Assembly: GCF_030010215.1 (NCBI RefSeq)
Contig: NZ_JASCRR010000004.1
Span: forward strand, 308,291 to 372,290
DNA length: 64,000 bases
DNA from: Tianweitania sp. UT-5YL-CI-8
GTDB taxonomy: Bacteria; Pseudomonadota; Alphaproteobacteria; Rhizobiales; Rhizobiaceae
Direction: 5' to 3'
The notes under the pieces were generated by a model, which was given only the letters and a program-made list of their open reading frames with translations, was not told where the DNA came from and searched no databases. Of this stretch, positions 20,075-31,000 are shown in pieces. Each line of letters begins with the position of its first letter. Positions within the stretch are counted from its first letter, which is position 1. The position numbers and the translations under genes were made by a program.

Positions 20075-20233
20075 TCACATCGGCCGGTTCAGGATTGCAG
20101 GCCCGAACTTGACGATGGTGGCGACGTAGAAGATCACAACGAGGGCCGCGAGTGCAAAGCCAATGGCCTTGGAGCGGCTGCGGCGCGCCTTCTTCTGCGC
20201 TTCCGTCAAGCTCACCATGTCCTGGTCCTTCAT
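20075..20233 (-). CDS. coxF: CoxF-type small membrane protein of the cytochrome oxidase operon
   Basis: A 52-residue gene that is easily missed because of its size. The protein starts [20 protein letters not shown], a charged cytoplasmic part, then one transmembrane helix ([19 protein letters not shown]) and the tail [11 protein letters not shown]. Small proteins of this design between ctaB and ctaG are called CoxF in rhizobia; the function is unknown, possibly assembly. Its ATG shares one base with the ctaB stop (TGATG), and its end carries the ribosome binding site of ctaG, so it is clearly translated within the operon. Confidence 0.85.
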   Translation of the reverse strand: MKDQDMVSLTEAQKKARRSRSKAIGFALAALVVIFYVATIVKFGPAILNRPM

Positions 20234-21177
20234 CAAATGCCCCCTGCCGTCAGAAAGCGTTCGACTACAGCGTCGATAAGGTAGAGCAAGAAGGTGGTGG
20301 TGAGATAAACGAGCGAATAGCCGAACAGCGCCTTGGCCGGCTTCATGATCCGATCGCTATCGGGCATGCGGTAGACTTTCCAAGCGTACCAGACGAAGCC
20401 CGCACCGAGAAGAAGGGCGGCAATGCCATAAAAGGCACTGGTGTAGCCGAGGATCCAGGGCAGAACGCCGACAGGCGCCACGATCAACGAGTAGACGAAA
20501 ATCTGCAGCCGCGTGGACGCTTCTCCAGCGACGTTCGGCATCATCGGGATGCCGGCGCGCTGATAGTCGTCGGACTTGAACAGAGCCAGCGCCCAGAAAT
20601 GCGGCGGCGTCCACAGGAAGATGATGGCAAACAGGATGACGCTTTCCAGGCTGATCGAGCCCGTGGCCGCAGCCCAGCCGATCATCGGAGGGAACGATCC
20701 GGCGGCACCGCCGATGACGATGTTCTGCGGCGTCCAGCGCTTCAGCCACATCGTATAGATGACGGCGTAAAAGAAGATGGTGAAGGCCAGCAGCGCAGCC
20801 GACAGCCAGTTGACCAGCACGCCGAGCGTCATCACCGAAAGCACGGACAGAACCAGGCCGAAGCTCAGCGCCTCGCCGGGCTGGACGCGGCCCGAAGGCA
20901 CCGGCCGCTTGGCGGTCCGCTTCATGATGGCGTCGACGTCGGCGTCATACCACATGTTGAGAGCGCCCGACGCACCCGCACCGATGGCGATGCACAGGAT
21001 CGCGATGGCGGCGATCAGCGGATTCATGCTGCCGGGTGCCGCCGCTAGGCCGACGATGGCCGTGAACACGACCAGCGACATGACACGAGGCTTCAGCAGG
21101 GCGAAGAAATCGCCCGCTGTTGCTTCCGACATGCGGAAGGCCTGATCGTCAAGCCTGTTTTCATCGACAAGGGCCAT
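20233..21177 (-). CDS. ctaB: Protoheme IX farnesyltransferase (heme O synthase)
   Basis: A 314-residue polytopic membrane enzyme that farnesylates heme B to heme O, the precursor of heme A for the aa3 oxidase. The first aspartate-rich site is in [20 protein letters not shown] (NxxxDxxxD), the second in the loop [18 protein letters not shown], and PHFWALALF is a further UbiA-family block. Eight or nine helices are expected. The ATG at 21177 is the only start near the usual length. A hairpin lies between it and ctaD. It is linked to coxF by a 1 nt overlap. Confidence 0.96.
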   Translation of the reverse strand: MALVDENRLDDQAFRMSEATAGDFFALLKPRVMSLVVFTAIVGLAAAPGSMNPLIAAIAILCIAIGAGASGALNMWYDADVDAIMKRTAKRPVPSGRVQPGEALSFGLVLSVLSVMTLGVLVNWLSAALLAFTIFFYAVIYTMWLKRWTPQNIVIGGAAGSFPPMIGWAAATGSISLESVILFAIIFLWTPPHFWALALFKSDDYQRAGIPMMPNVAGEASTRLQIFVYSLIVAPVGVLPWILGYTSAFYGIAALLLGAGFVWYAWKVYRMPDSDRIMKPAKALFGYSLVYLTTTFLLYLIDAVVERFLTAGGI

Positions 21178-21206
21178 GCGTACTTACGTCCACGTTCCGT
21201 TTGGCC

Positions 21207-21233
21207 AAAACCGCCGACCAGGCCGGCGGTTTT
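21207..21233 (-). terminator. Hairpin between ctaD and ctaB
   Basis: A perfect 10 bp stem (arms 21207-21216 and 21224-21233) with a 7 nt loop. Each strand ends the stem with CGGCGGTTTT, a terminator-like shape. It falls in the 71 bp gap after ctaD, so it may partly terminate or shield the mRNA and set lower levels of ctaB and the assembly genes than of the structural subunits. Confidence 0.55.
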
Positions 21234-21248
21234 GTTGGGTTGGTATGC

Positions 21249-22913
<1,665 letters not shown>

Positions 22914-22933
22914 CTAATTCTCGTGGCCGCGGC

Positions 22934-23803
22934 TCAGTTGCCGGCGACCGCAACCTTCGTGTTGTTGTCGATCGCGGCCATCAGGGCCCTGTTGGCACCC
23001 GGCAGGTCGGTCTTGGCGGCAGCAAGCCACGCCGTGTACTGGCCCTCGTTCACCACGCGGATCGCGATGGGCATGTAGGCATGATCTTTGCCGCACAGTT
23101 CTGAACATTGGCCGTAGTAAAGGCCTTCCTTCTCAGCCTTGAACCAGGTTTCGTTGATACGGCCGGGCACGGCATCGACCTTCACGCCGAAGGCCGGCAT
23201 CGCGAAAGCGTGGATGACGTCGCTGGCGGTGACCAGCACGCGGACCGTCTCGCCGACCGGCACCACGACCTCGTTGTCCACGGCAAGAAGTCGCGGATAG
23301 ACTGCGCGGTCTTCCTTGCCGGCGCCGGCGCGGTCAGCATCCGTCAGCATCGCCGCGTTGAAGGAAAGCGGCTCCTCGATCTGGTACTCGTAATCCCAGT
23401 TCCACTGGTTTCCGGTCGCCTTGATCGTCAGGCCTGGCTCATCGACCGGCGTGTATTGAGCAGTCAGCAGCTGGAAGGACGGGACGGCCAGGAACAGCAG
23501 GATGACGACCGGACCGATGGTCCAGATCACCTCGATGATCGTGTTGTGGCTGGTGCGCGACGGCGTCGGGTTGGCGCTCTCGCGGAAGCGAAAGATGCAA
23601 TAGGCGAGCAGCACAAGCACAAGCAGCGTGATGGGGACGATGAACCACAGTGTATACTGCTCGAACCAGGTGATCATCTCCATGATGCCGGTTGCTGCCG
23701 GCTGGAACGTCATCTGCCAAGGCTCCGGCTGAGCCGCCTGGGCTGCCGATAGTCCGGCAAAAGAAGCTGTCGCCGCAATGGCGCCCGCAAAGAATTTTCT
23801 CAT
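22934..23803 (-). CDS. ctaC: Cytochrome c oxidase subunit II
   Basis: A 289-residue subunit accepting electrons from cytochrome c through the dinuclear CuA centre. It has a signal peptide ending AGLSAAQA, two membrane helices (LWFIVPITLLVLVLLAYCIF and VIWTIGPVVILLFLAVPSFQ), then a cupredoxin domain. CuA ligands appear in DVIHAFAMPAFGVK (His) and YYGQCSELCGKDHAYMPI (two Cys, His, Met). The aromatic patch GNQWNWDYEY for electron entry is intact. No heme-c domain is fused. It is the first gene of the cta operon, with a 367 bp upstream gap that should hold the operon promoter. Confidence 0.97.
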   Translation of the reverse strand: MRKFFAGAIAATASFAGLSAAQAAQPEPWQMTFQPAATGIMEMITWFEQYTLWFIVPITLLVLVLLAYCIFRFRESANPTPSRTSHNTIIEVIWTIGPVVILLFLAVPSFQLLTAQYTPVDEPGLTIKATGNQWNWDYEYQIEEPLSFNAAMLTDADRAGAGKEDRAVYPRLLAVDNEVVVPVGETVRVLVTASDVIHAFAMPAFGVKVDAVPGRINETWFKAEKEGLYYGQCSELCGKDHAYMPIAIRVVNEGQYTAWLAAAKTDLPGANRALMAAIDNNTKVAVAGN

Positions 23804-24170
23804 CGCCCTCTTTGTCTCCCAGTCCTCCGGACAATGCCGCGAGGATATCCGTCCCGCTCCGGAAGGGGAATCCCGGAGATGTCCGCTGGTTCAAACCATA
23901 CTCTCATTCCAACCGCAAGAAAGCAGAGCCGTGAGCCATGCGGCATTTTTGCGCGCAGGTAGCCCCGCCCAGCTATCGTCGCAATCGTGCTGTGGAGATG
24001 GACGCTACCGCCCTGGAAGCTTGCCAGAGACTGCGAAAGGCCGCAATTCGGGCAAAATTGCCGCTGAAGTTCGGGAAAACTCGCCGAAGACAGGGCGGCA
24101 AAAGCGAATTCCTGTTATTTAAGATGTATCGAGTACGCTTTCGCGCGTCATGATTCGCAATGGAGTCACC
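23804..24170. other. Gene-free divergent region between ctaC and the IalB gene
   Basis: This 367 bp gap should carry the promoters for the cta operon (leftward) and the IalB gene (rightward). I see no convincing sigma-70 hexamers, hairpin or repeat. A 71-codon open frame crosses it at 23938-24153, but its arginine-rich composition and lack of family features argue against a gene. Confidence 0.5.
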
Positions 24171-24689
24171 ATGAAGACCGGGCTTGCAAAGACCCTGGCG
24201 ACGGCCGCCATCCTCGCAGCGACTTGCCTCACGGCCCCGCTTTCCGCCGTAGCCCAACAGAGCGGAACGGTGAAGTCCACGCATGGCGCATGGTCGGTCG
24301 TCTGCGACACCCCGGCGGGTGCCTCCACCGAGCAGTGCGTGCTGATGCAGAACGTCATCGCCGAGGATAGGCCCGAGATGGGCCTTTCGGTGGTCGTGCT
24401 GCGCACCGCCGACAACAAGGCGGAGATCCTGCGCGTTCTGGCGCCGCTCGGCGTGCTGCTGCCCAACGGGCTGGGTCTCAATGTCGACCAGAAGGACATC
24501 GGTCGCGCCTATTTCGTCCGCTGCTTCCAGGACGGCTGCTACGCCGAGGTCATCCTCGAAAAGCCGCTGGTCGATACGCTGCGAACCGGCAAGGCCGCCA
24601 CATTCATCGTCTTTCAGACGCCCGAGGAAGGCATCGGCATTCCGGTCGACCTCAACGGCTTCGGCGCAGGTTTCGACGCGCTGCCTTGA
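24171..24689 (+). CDS. Invasion-associated locus B (IalB) family secreted protein
   Basis: A 172-residue exported protein with the signal peptide MKTGLAKTLATAAILAATCL...AVAQQ. The mature part has the IalB pattern: HGAWSVVCDTPAGASTEQCVL (paired cysteines), then VLLPNGLGLNVD and YFVRCFQDGCYAEVILEKPLV (second cysteine pair). IalB was named for erythrocyte invasion in Bartonella, but relatives are common in free-living rhizobia, where the role is unknown. I chose the ATG at 24171 with a GGAG box; an ATG seven codons earlier is in frame. It stands alone between the cta operon and tldD. Confidence 0.9.
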   Translation: MKTGLAKTLATAAILAATCLTAPLSAVAQQSGTVKSTHGAWSVVCDTPAGASTEQCVLMQNVIAEDRPEMGLSVVVLRTADNKAEILRVLAPLGVLLPNGLGLNVDQKDIGRAYFVRCFQDGCYAEVILEKPLVDTLRTGKAATFIVFQTPEEGIGIPVDLNGFGAGFDALP

Positions 24690-24777
24690 TCGCAATGCGT
24701 CGACGCATTGCCGAACGGGCGCGCAATGCCTAAATCGGGACGGATCACATCTCCTCCGTCACGAAAGCCTCCCCGCC

Positions 24778-26193
24778 ATGACCACCAGCCTGCTCAGCCA
24801 ATTCGACATTTCCGAAGAGCGGTTGCGCCGCATCGTGGCCGACACCATCGAAGGCGCGGACGACGGCGAACTCTTCCTGGAATACCGGGAAGGCGAAGCG
24901 CTGATGTTCGACAATGGTCGGCTGAAGACGGCCAATTTCAACACCGATCAGGGTTTCGGCTTGCGCGCGGTTGCCGGCGAGGCGAGCGGCTACGCACATG
25001 CCAGCGAATTGTCCGAAGCAGCCCTCCTGCGTGCCGCAGATGCGGTGTCCGCCGTCAAGGGCGGCTATTCCGGCACGCTCGCGGCGGCTCCTGCCCGCAC
25101 CAATCGCCACCTCTACAGCGACGAGAACCCGATTTCGTCACCCTCCTTCGAGGAAAAGGCCAAGCTGCTTCAGGACATCGACGCATGGCTGCGTGCCAAG
25201 GACCCGCGCGTCCGCCAGGTGACCGCCTCCGTTGCGTCGTCCTGGCAGCATGTCGAAATCCTGCGGGCCGACGGCCATCTGGTTCGCGACATCCGGCCGC
25301 TGGTCCGCATGAACGTCTCCGTCGTCGTCGGCTCTGGCGACCGCCAGGAGAGCGGCTCCTACGGCATGGGGGGCCGCAAGGGCTTTGGCGAGTTCCTCGC
25401 CGAGGACAGTTGGCATTTTGCTGCGGAAGAAGCTTTGCGACAGGCACTGGTCAATCTCGAAGCCATCCCGGCCCCGGCCGGCACGTTCGACATCGTGCTG
25501 TCATCGGGTTGGCCGGGTGTGATGCTGCACGAGGCGGTCGGGCACGGCCTCGAGGGCGATTTCAACCGCAAGAAGACTTCGGCCTTCGCCGGCCTTCTCG
25601 GCCAGCAGGTCGCCGCCAAGGGCGTAACGGTCGTGGACGACGGCACCATTGCCGAGCGGCGCGGGTCGCTGACCGTGGACGACGAGGGCACGCCTTCGGC
25701 CCGCAACGTGCTGATCGACGACGGCAAGCTGGTCGGCTACATGCAGGACCGGCAGAATGCGCGGCTGATGGACATGAACGCGACCGGAAACGGCCGACGC
25801 GAATCCTATGCCCACCAGCCGATGCCGCGCATGACCAACACCTACATGACAGCCGGGGACAAGACACCTGAGGAGATCATCGCCTCGGTCAAGAAGGGCC
25901 TCTATGCCGTCTCCTTCGGCGGCGGGCAGGTCGACATCACATCAGGCAAATTCGTCTTCGGCTGTACCGAGGCCTACATGATCGAGGACGGCAAGGTGAC
26001 CCAGCCGATCAAGGGCGCGATGCTGATCGGCAACGGCCCGGACGCCATGCACCGCGTGACGATGGTGGGCAACGACATGAAGCTCGACACCGGCATCGGC
26101 ATGTGCGGCAAGGCTGGCCAAGGCGTCCCCGTCGGCGTCGGCCAACCGCATCTGCGCATGAACCAGATGACGGTCGGCGGCACGCAGGTGTGA
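24778..26193 (+). CDS. tldD: Metalloprotease TldD
   Basis: A 471-residue subunit of the TldD/TldE protease, which degrades unfolded peptides and in E. coli matures microcin B17 and degrades CcdA. The zinc motif HEAVGHGLEGDF (HExxxH) is intact, and the C-terminal half has GGQVDITSGKFVFGCTEAYM and MCGKAGQGVPVGVGQPHLRM. Inactive TldE partners lack the HExxxH, so this is the catalytic subunit. The partner TldE gene is not in this window. The start MTTSLLSQFDISEERLRRIV at 24778 matches family N-termini; the frame is open far upstream without support. Confidence 0.96.
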   Translation: MTTSLLSQFDISEERLRRIVADTIEGADDGELFLEYREGEALMFDNGRLKTANFNTDQGFGLRAVAGEASGYAHASELSEAALLRAADAVSAVKGGYSGTLAAAPARTNRHLYSDENPISSPSFEEKAKLLQDIDAWLRAKDPRVRQVTASVASSWQHVEILRADGHLVRDIRPLVRMNVSVVVGSGDRQESGSYGMGGRKGFGEFLAEDSWHFAAEEALRQALVNLEAIPAPAGTFDIVLSSGWPGVMLHEAVGHGLEGDFNRKKTSAFAGLLGQQVAAKGVTVVDDGTIAERRGSLTVDDEGTPSARNVLIDDGKLVGYMQDRQNARLMDMNATGNGRRESYAHQPMPRMTNTYMTAGDKTPEEIIASVKKGLYAVSFGGGQVDITSGKFVFGCTEAYMIEDGKVTQPIKGAMLIGNGPDAMHRVTMVGNDMKLDTGIGMCGKAGQGVPVGVGQPHLRMNQMTVGGTQV

Positions 26194-26250
26194 TAAGGCA
26201 AACTATAATCGTCCGTGCACTACGGCGGAACCGCCCTAATTTGGTGAGGC

Positions 26251-26955
26251 ATGAAACACCCCTCCTCCATCGTCATCCTCACCGGCGCAGGAATTTCGGC
26301 CGAATCGGGCATCTCCACGTTTCGTGACTCGGACGGCATCTGGTCGAAGGTCGACTATCGCGAGGTCGCCACGCCGCAGGGTTTTGCAGCCAATCCGGCG
26401 CGGGTGCATGAGTTCTACAACTGGCGGCGGCGCAACGTCGCCACCGTCGAGCCGAACGCGGCGCATTTCGCACTTGGCAGGCTTGAGCGGGAGTTTACGG
26501 GCGAGTTCCTTCTGGTCACTCAGAACGTCGACAGCCTGCACGAGCGCGCGGGCTCCAAACGCCTGATCCACATGCATGGGCAGCACGACAAAGCGCTGTG
26601 CACCGCTTGCGAGCAGCGCTGCGACTGGCATGACGAGATGTCGCTGTCGTCCCAATGTCCGCATTGCGGGTCCGTCGGCTATATGCGCCCGGACGTCGTG
26701 TGGTTCGGGGAAATGCCCTATCAGATGGACCGCATCTACGCCGCGCTCAATGCTTGCGACCTGTTCATCTCAATCGGCACCAGCGGCAATGTCTATCCCG
26801 CCGCCGGCTTTGTGCGCGAGGCAAGGAACGCCGGCGCCCGAACGGTCGAGCTCAATCTCGAACCGTCCGAAGGTGCCGCCCATTTCGAAGAGGCCGAGCA
26901 TGGGCCAGCGACCAGCATCGTGCCGGCCTATGTCGAGCGGTTGCTGACGTCATAG
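26251..26955 (+). CDS. cobB: NAD-dependent protein deacylase, class III sirtuin
   Basis: A 234-residue Sir2 enzyme. It has the NAD motif LTGAGISAESGISTFRDSDG, the catalytic-His region LIHMHGQHDK, a zinc ribbon (CTACEQRCDW and QCPHCGSV), and RPDVVWFGEMPY. Tyr56 and Arg59 (FYNWRRR) form the YxxR pair that binds acidic acyl groups, so desuccinylase or demalonylase activity is expected besides deacetylation. It starts at the ATG at 26251, 57 bp after tldD. Its stop nearly touches the convergent RNA methyltransferase gene (2 bp). Confidence 0.95.
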   Translation: MKHPSSIVILTGAGISAESGISTFRDSDGIWSKVDYREVATPQGFAANPARVHEFYNWRRRNVATVEPNAAHFALGRLEREFTGEFLLVTQNVDSLHERAGSKRLIHMHGQHDKALCTACEQRCDWHDEMSLSSQCPHCGSVGYMRPDVVWFGEMPYQMDRIYAALNACDLFISIGTSGNVYPAAGFVREARNAGARTVELNLEPSEGAAHFEEAEHGPATSIVPAYVERLLTS

Positions 26956-26957
26956 AG

Positions 26958-28199
26958 TTAGCGGCGCTTTTTCGGCTTCTCGAGCAAAGCCACTGCCTCG
27001 ACATGCGGCGACCACAGAAACTGGTCGATGGGTGTCACGCTCTTCAGCCGATAGCCGCCATTGATGAGGATTTTCAGATCCCGCGCCAGCGTCACCGGAT
27101 TGCACGATACCGCAGCCACCAACGGCACATCCGATCGGGCAAGCTGCTTGCACTGGTCTTCCGCACCGGCGCGCGGGGGGTCGAAACATACGCCGTCGAA
27201 CGCGTTGAGCTCCTTGAAGGTCAGCGGCCGGCGTTCGAGGTCGCGGCGCTCCATGGTCACGCGCTTGAGGCCGGAGGCAAAGCGAAAGCCACGATCCAGG
27301 GCTGCGAGCGCCGGACCGTCGCTTTCCACCGCGTGCACGTCGGAATTGGCGGCCAGCCGGAGCGCGAAGGTGCCGCTGCCGGAATAGAGGTCGGCCACTT
27401 TCTTGGCTTTTTTCAGATGCCCGCAAACGATGGATGCCATGGTCTGTTCCGCCGCCTGGACCGCCTGGACGAAACCGCCGGCAGGTGGATGGACCACCGC
27501 AGTTCCGAAGGTCAGCGTCGGCTTGTGGCGCTCCAGGATGATTTCGCCCTCAATGGACAGCCGCGCAAATTCGCTCTGCATCATGAAGGCGGTTGCCTCC
27601 CGGCGCAGGCGGTCTGTCGGCTTGCCGCAATCGGCAACCGCGATGTCTAGGCCGGTCTCCGTCGCGGTCACCAGCATCCGAAAGGCGCTGGGCGTGTTGG
27701 CCACGATCACCGCGAGCCGCTTGAGGTCGGTCTTTGCCGCGACGATCTCCGGCAGCAGAATCGGACATTCCTCGATGTCGATGATGACGTTGGAAAGCGC
27801 GCGGTTGTATCCCAAAAGCATGCCCGTATCGGTGCGGCGCGCCGTGAAGGCCGCGCGGCGCCGGCTGTGCGGCGCGCAAGGCACGATCTCGGAGACTTCG
27901 GCCTCGATACCCCAGCCGTTGAGCGGATGGACCACCAGTTCGCGCTTCCATGCGCGATAGGCGGGGTCCTCGAGATGCTGGATGGCACAGCCGCCGCATT
28001 CGGTGAAATGACGGCAGGCCGGCGCAACGCGGTGCGGCGACGCTTGCAGCACAGCCATCAGCGTGGCCCTGTCGCGCTCGCGCGCGGCTGTCACCGCCTC
28101 GCCCGGCAGCGCGAAGGGAATGTAGACGGAGCCGCCCGGCGCATCGGCAATGCCGTCGCCATGCGCGCCCAGCCGGGCGATTTCGAAACGCGTACTCAT
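26958..28199 (-). CDS. Class I SAM-dependent RNA methyltransferase, RumA/TrmA (m5U) family
   Basis: A 413-residue methyltransferase expected to form 5-methyluridine in rRNA or tRNA. An N-terminal TRAM-like beta domain (FEIARLGAHGDGIADAPGG) is followed by the cluster cysteines in RHFTECGGCAIQHLEDPAY and later parts. The catalytic domain has VADLYSGSGTFALRLA, the substrate-flipping CFDPPRAGAEDQCKQL and the nucleophile VSCNPVTLARDL. Which uridine is modified (RlmD, RlmC or TrmA type) is not clear by eye. It overlaps tlyA by 4 nt (ATGA) and is the last gene of the HDAC-xseB-pirin-dxs-tlyA run. Confidence 0.93.
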   Translation of the reverse strand: MSTRFEIARLGAHGDGIADAPGGSVYIPFALPGEAVTAARERDRATLMAVLQASPHRVAPACRHFTECGGCAIQHLEDPAYRAWKRELVVHPLNGWGIEAEVSEIVPCAPHSRRRAAFTARRTDTGMLLGYNRALSNVIIDIEECPILLPEIVAAKTDLKRLAVIVANTPSAFRMLVTATETGLDIAVADCGKPTDRLRREATAFMMQSEFARLSIEGEIILERHKPTLTFGTAVVHPPAGGFVQAVQAAEQTMASIVCGHLKKAKKVADLYSGSGTFALRLAANSDVHAVESDGPALAALDRGFRFASGLKRVTMERRDLERRPLTFKELNAFDGVCFDPPRAGAEDQCKQLARSDVPLVAAVSCNPVTLARDLKILINGGYRLKSVTPIDQFLWSPHVEAVALLEKPKKRR

Positions 28200-28960
28200 C
28201 GGTCTTTGGCTCCTGCCAGAAGAAATTCGCGATTGCCATCACCGCCTTCGATCGGCGACGGGCAGAGGCCGATCGCACGCCAGCCCGGCTGTTCGTCAAG
28301 CCATTGCCGCAGCGACTCGGCTACCAAGTCGGCCACTCCAGGAGCCTTGAGCAGACCGCCCTTGCCAATGGCATCCTTGCCGGCTTCGAACTGAGGCTTG
28401 ATCAGGAAAAGTCCGCGCGCGCCTGGCAGCACCAGTTCCAACGCCGGCGGCAAGGCCAGCTTCAGCGAGATGAAACTGACATCCGAGACGAGGAAATCGG
28501 GTGCCACGCCGCCGATATCGCCGAGCGTCAAATGCCGCGCATTGATGCCTTCCAGCGTACTCACCCGCGCATCCCCGCGCAGGCTGTCATGCATCTGGCC
28601 ATGGCCGACATCGACGGCAACCACGTGGCTAGCGCCGCGCTCCAGCAGCACCTGGGTGAAACCGCCGGTCGACGCGCCTATATCGAGCGCATGGCATCCG
28701 TTGGGCTTAAGTCCGAAATGGTCCAGCCCGGCGATCAGCTTGAGCGCCGCGCGCGAGACGTAATTCGCGGCCGGATCTTCCACTTGGATTTCGACGTCGA
28801 GCGCCACCGTCTGTCCGGGCTTGGCGGCCGGCGAACCGTCAATGCGGACGGCGCCCCGCAGCACGGCGTCGCGGGCGCGCGAGCGGCTGGCGAAATAGCC
28901 GCGCGCGACCAGCAGTTCGTCGAGCCGGCATCTTGCGCTGGCTGGTGTTTCGGAAGTCAT
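28196..28960 (-). CDS. tlyA: TlyA-family 16S/23S rRNA 2'-O-methyltransferase
   Basis: A 254-residue protein with an N-terminal S4 RNA-binding domain (RCRLDELLVARGYFASRSRA) and an FtsJ/RrmJ-type methyltransferase domain (ALDIGASTGGFTQVLLERGA, VDVGHGQMHDSLR, FLIKPQFEAGKD). In mycobacteria TlyA 2'-O-methylates cytidines in both rRNAs and sets capreomycin sensitivity; many homologues are misnamed hemolysins. Its stop overlaps the start of the downstream RNA methyltransferase by 4 nt. dxs lies 47 bp upstream, and the dxs-tlyA pairing is conserved in many bacteria. Confidence 0.94.
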   Translation of the reverse strand: MTSETPASARCRLDELLVARGYFASRSRARDAVLRGAVRIDGSPAAKPGQTVALDVEIQVEDPAANYVSRAALKLIAGLDHFGLKPNGCHALDIGASTGGFTQVLLERGASHVVAVDVGHGQMHDSLRGDARVSTLEGINARHLTLGDIGGVAPDFLVSDVSFISLKLALPPALELVLPGARGLFLIKPQFEAGKDAIGKGGLLKAPGVADLVAESLRQWLDEQPGWRAIGLCPSPIEGGDGNREFLLAGAKDR

Positions 28961-29007
28961 CGGCGTTCATCGGCGAAAGCGCTGCGGAAGGCAAGCCTTC
29001 CGATCCG

Positions 29008-30921
29008 TCAAGCGCGGACTGCCTGCTCCGCCCGGCCGAGCGCGGCAAAGACCGTGCGGACGATGCCCGTGGAATCAAGTCCCGCATCGGCATACATCTT
29101 TTCGGGCTTTGCATGGTCGGTGAATTCGTCCGGCAGGATCAGCGTCCGAACCTTGAGGCCGTGGTCGAGCAGCCCCTCGCGCGCCAGGAAATCCAGCACA
29201 TGGGATGCGAAGCCGCCGATGGCGCCCTCCTCCACCGTCACCAGTACCTCATGCGACCGCGCCAGACGCCGCAGCAGGTCCTGGTCCAGCGGCTTGGCGA
29301 AACGGGCATCGGCGACCGTGGTCGACAAACCTGCGGCGCCCAGTTCCTCGGCCGCCAGCAGGCAGTCCTGCAGGCGGGTGCCGAAGGACACGAGGGCGAC
29401 CTTGCTGCCCTCGCGCACCACCCTGCCTTTGCCGATTTCCAGAACCGAGCCATGCTCCGGCAGGTCGACCCCGACGCCGTTGCCGCGCGGATAGCGGAAG
29501 GCGATCGGGCCTTCGTCATAGACCGCAGCAGTCCGCACCATATGGCGTAGTTCGGCTTCGTCGGCGGCCGCCATCACAACGAAACCGGGCAGCGAGGCGA
29601 GATAGGTGGTGTCGAAAGCGCCGCAATGGGTCGCGCCGTCCGCACCGACAAAGCCGGCGCGGTCGATGGGAAAGCGCACCGGCAGCTTCTGGATCGCCAC
29701 ATCATGCACGACCTGGTCATAGGCGCGCTGCAGGAAGGTCGAGTAAATCGCCACAAACGGCTTGTAGCCTTCCGTCGCCATGCCAGCGGCGAATGTCACC
29801 GCATGTTGTTCGGCTATGCCGACATCGAAGGTGCGTTTCGGAAACGCCTGTCCGAACAGATCCAGCCCGGTTCCTGACGGCATCGCCGCCGTCACCGCGA
29901 CGATCTTGTCGTCCTCCCGCGCCTCGGCCATCAGGCTGTCGGCGAAGACCTTTGTGTAGGCCGGCGCATTGGCGGGTGCCTTGGCCTGTGCGCCAGTGAT
30001 GACGTCGAACTTGTTGACACCGTGATACTTGTCGGCGGCGGCTTCCGCCGGCGCGTAGCCCTTGCCCTTCTGGGTGACGACGTGGATGAGCACCGGGCCG
30101 GTGCCATTGTCGCGCACATTGCGCAAAATGGGCACGAGATGCTCAAGATTGTGCCCGTCGACCGGACCGATATGATAAAAACCCATTTCCTCGAACAGCG
30201 TGCCGCCGGTCACATAGCCGCGCGCATGCTCGACAGCCCGCGTGATGGCGCGGTCGATTCGCGTACCGAGATAAGAAGTCAGCTTCTTGCCGATGTCGCG
30301 CAGGCCCTGATAGGCGCGACCCGAAGCAAGACGCGCCAGATAGCCGCTCATCGCGCCCGCCGGCGGGGCAATCGACATGTCGTTGTCGTTGAGGATGACG
30401 ATCAGCCGCGCATCGAGCGCACCCGCATTGTTCATCGCCTCATAGGCCATGCCGGCCGACATCGCGCCGTCGCCGATGACGGAAATGACATTGTTGCGCC
30501 CACCCGCGAGATCGCGCGCAACAGCCATGCCGAGGCCGGCGGAAATCGAGGTCGAAGAATGCGCCGCGCCGAACGGGTCGTAGTCGCTTTCGCTGCGCTT
30601 GGTGAAGCCCGACAGCCCGCCTTCCTGGCGCAGCGTGCGCATGCGGTCGCGTCGTCCAGTCAGTATCTTGTGCGGATAGGCTTGGTGGCCGACGTCCCAG
30701 ATAATCCTGTCGTCGGGCGTGTTGAAGACGTAGTGCAGCGCCACCGTCAGTTCGACCACGCCGAGGCCGGCGCCAAGATGACCGCCGGTCTGCGAGACGA
30801 TGTCAATCAGGTCGCTGCGCAACTCGCTGGCGAGCTGCGGCAGCTGCGTTTCGTCGAGCCGGCGCAAATCCGCTGGCACCTTCACCTGGTCGAGCAGTGG
30901 CGTATGCAGTCTTGCCGTCAT
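29008..30921 (-). CDS. dxs: 1-deoxy-D-xylulose-5-phosphate synthase
   Basis: A 637-residue thiamine-diphosphate enzyme condensing pyruvate and glyceraldehyde-3-phosphate in the first MEP-pathway step. It begins [25 protein letters not shown]. The ThDP motif [18 protein letters not shown] (GDG to N) is present, as are [16 protein letters not shown], the transketolase-like [17 protein letters not shown] with the catalytic Glu, and [20 protein letters not shown]. It is full length. It sits downstream of xseB and pirin and upstream of tlyA; xseB-dxs-tlyA is an old conserved cluster. Confidence 0.97.
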   Translation of the reverse strand: MTARLHTPLLDQVKVPADLRRLDETQLPQLASELRSDLIDIVSQTGGHLGAGLGVVELTVALHYVFNTPDDRIIWDVGHQAYPHKILTGRRDRMRTLRQEGGLSGFTKRSESDYDPFGAAHSSTSISAGLGMAVARDLAGGRNNVISVIGDGAMSAGMAYEAMNNAGALDARLIVILNDNDMSIAPPAGAMSGYLARLASGRAYQGLRDIGKKLTSYLGTRIDRAITRAVEHARGYVTGGTLFEEMGFYHIGPVDGHNLEHLVPILRNVRDNGTGPVLIHVVTQKGKGYAPAEAAADKYHGVNKFDVITGAQAKAPANAPAYTKVFADSLMAEAREDDKIVAVTAAMPSGTGLDLFGQAFPKRTFDVGIAEQHAVTFAAGMATEGYKPFVAIYSTFLQRAYDQVVHDVAIQKLPVRFPIDRAGFVGADGATHCGAFDTTYLASLPGFVVMAAADEAELRHMVRTAAVYDEGPIAFRYPRGNGVGVDLPEHGSVLEIGKGRVVREGSKVALVSFGTRLQDCLLAAEELGAAGLSTTVADARFAKPLDQDLLRRLARSHEVLVTVEEGAIGGFASHVLDFLAREGLLDHGLKVRTLILPDEFTDHAKPEKMYADAGLDSTGIVRTVFAALGRAEQAVRA

Positions 30922-31000
30922 GCTGAGCTCACCTTTTGCCGTCTATCGGCTTGGCAATAAGCTGCCATTGTGGCGATGTAAACGCCGACCGGGCAAAGCG

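Noticed and set aside
23938-24153. 71-codon frame in the ctaC-ialB gap
   Set aside because: Basic and arginine-rich, no convincing ribosome box and no recognisable domain.
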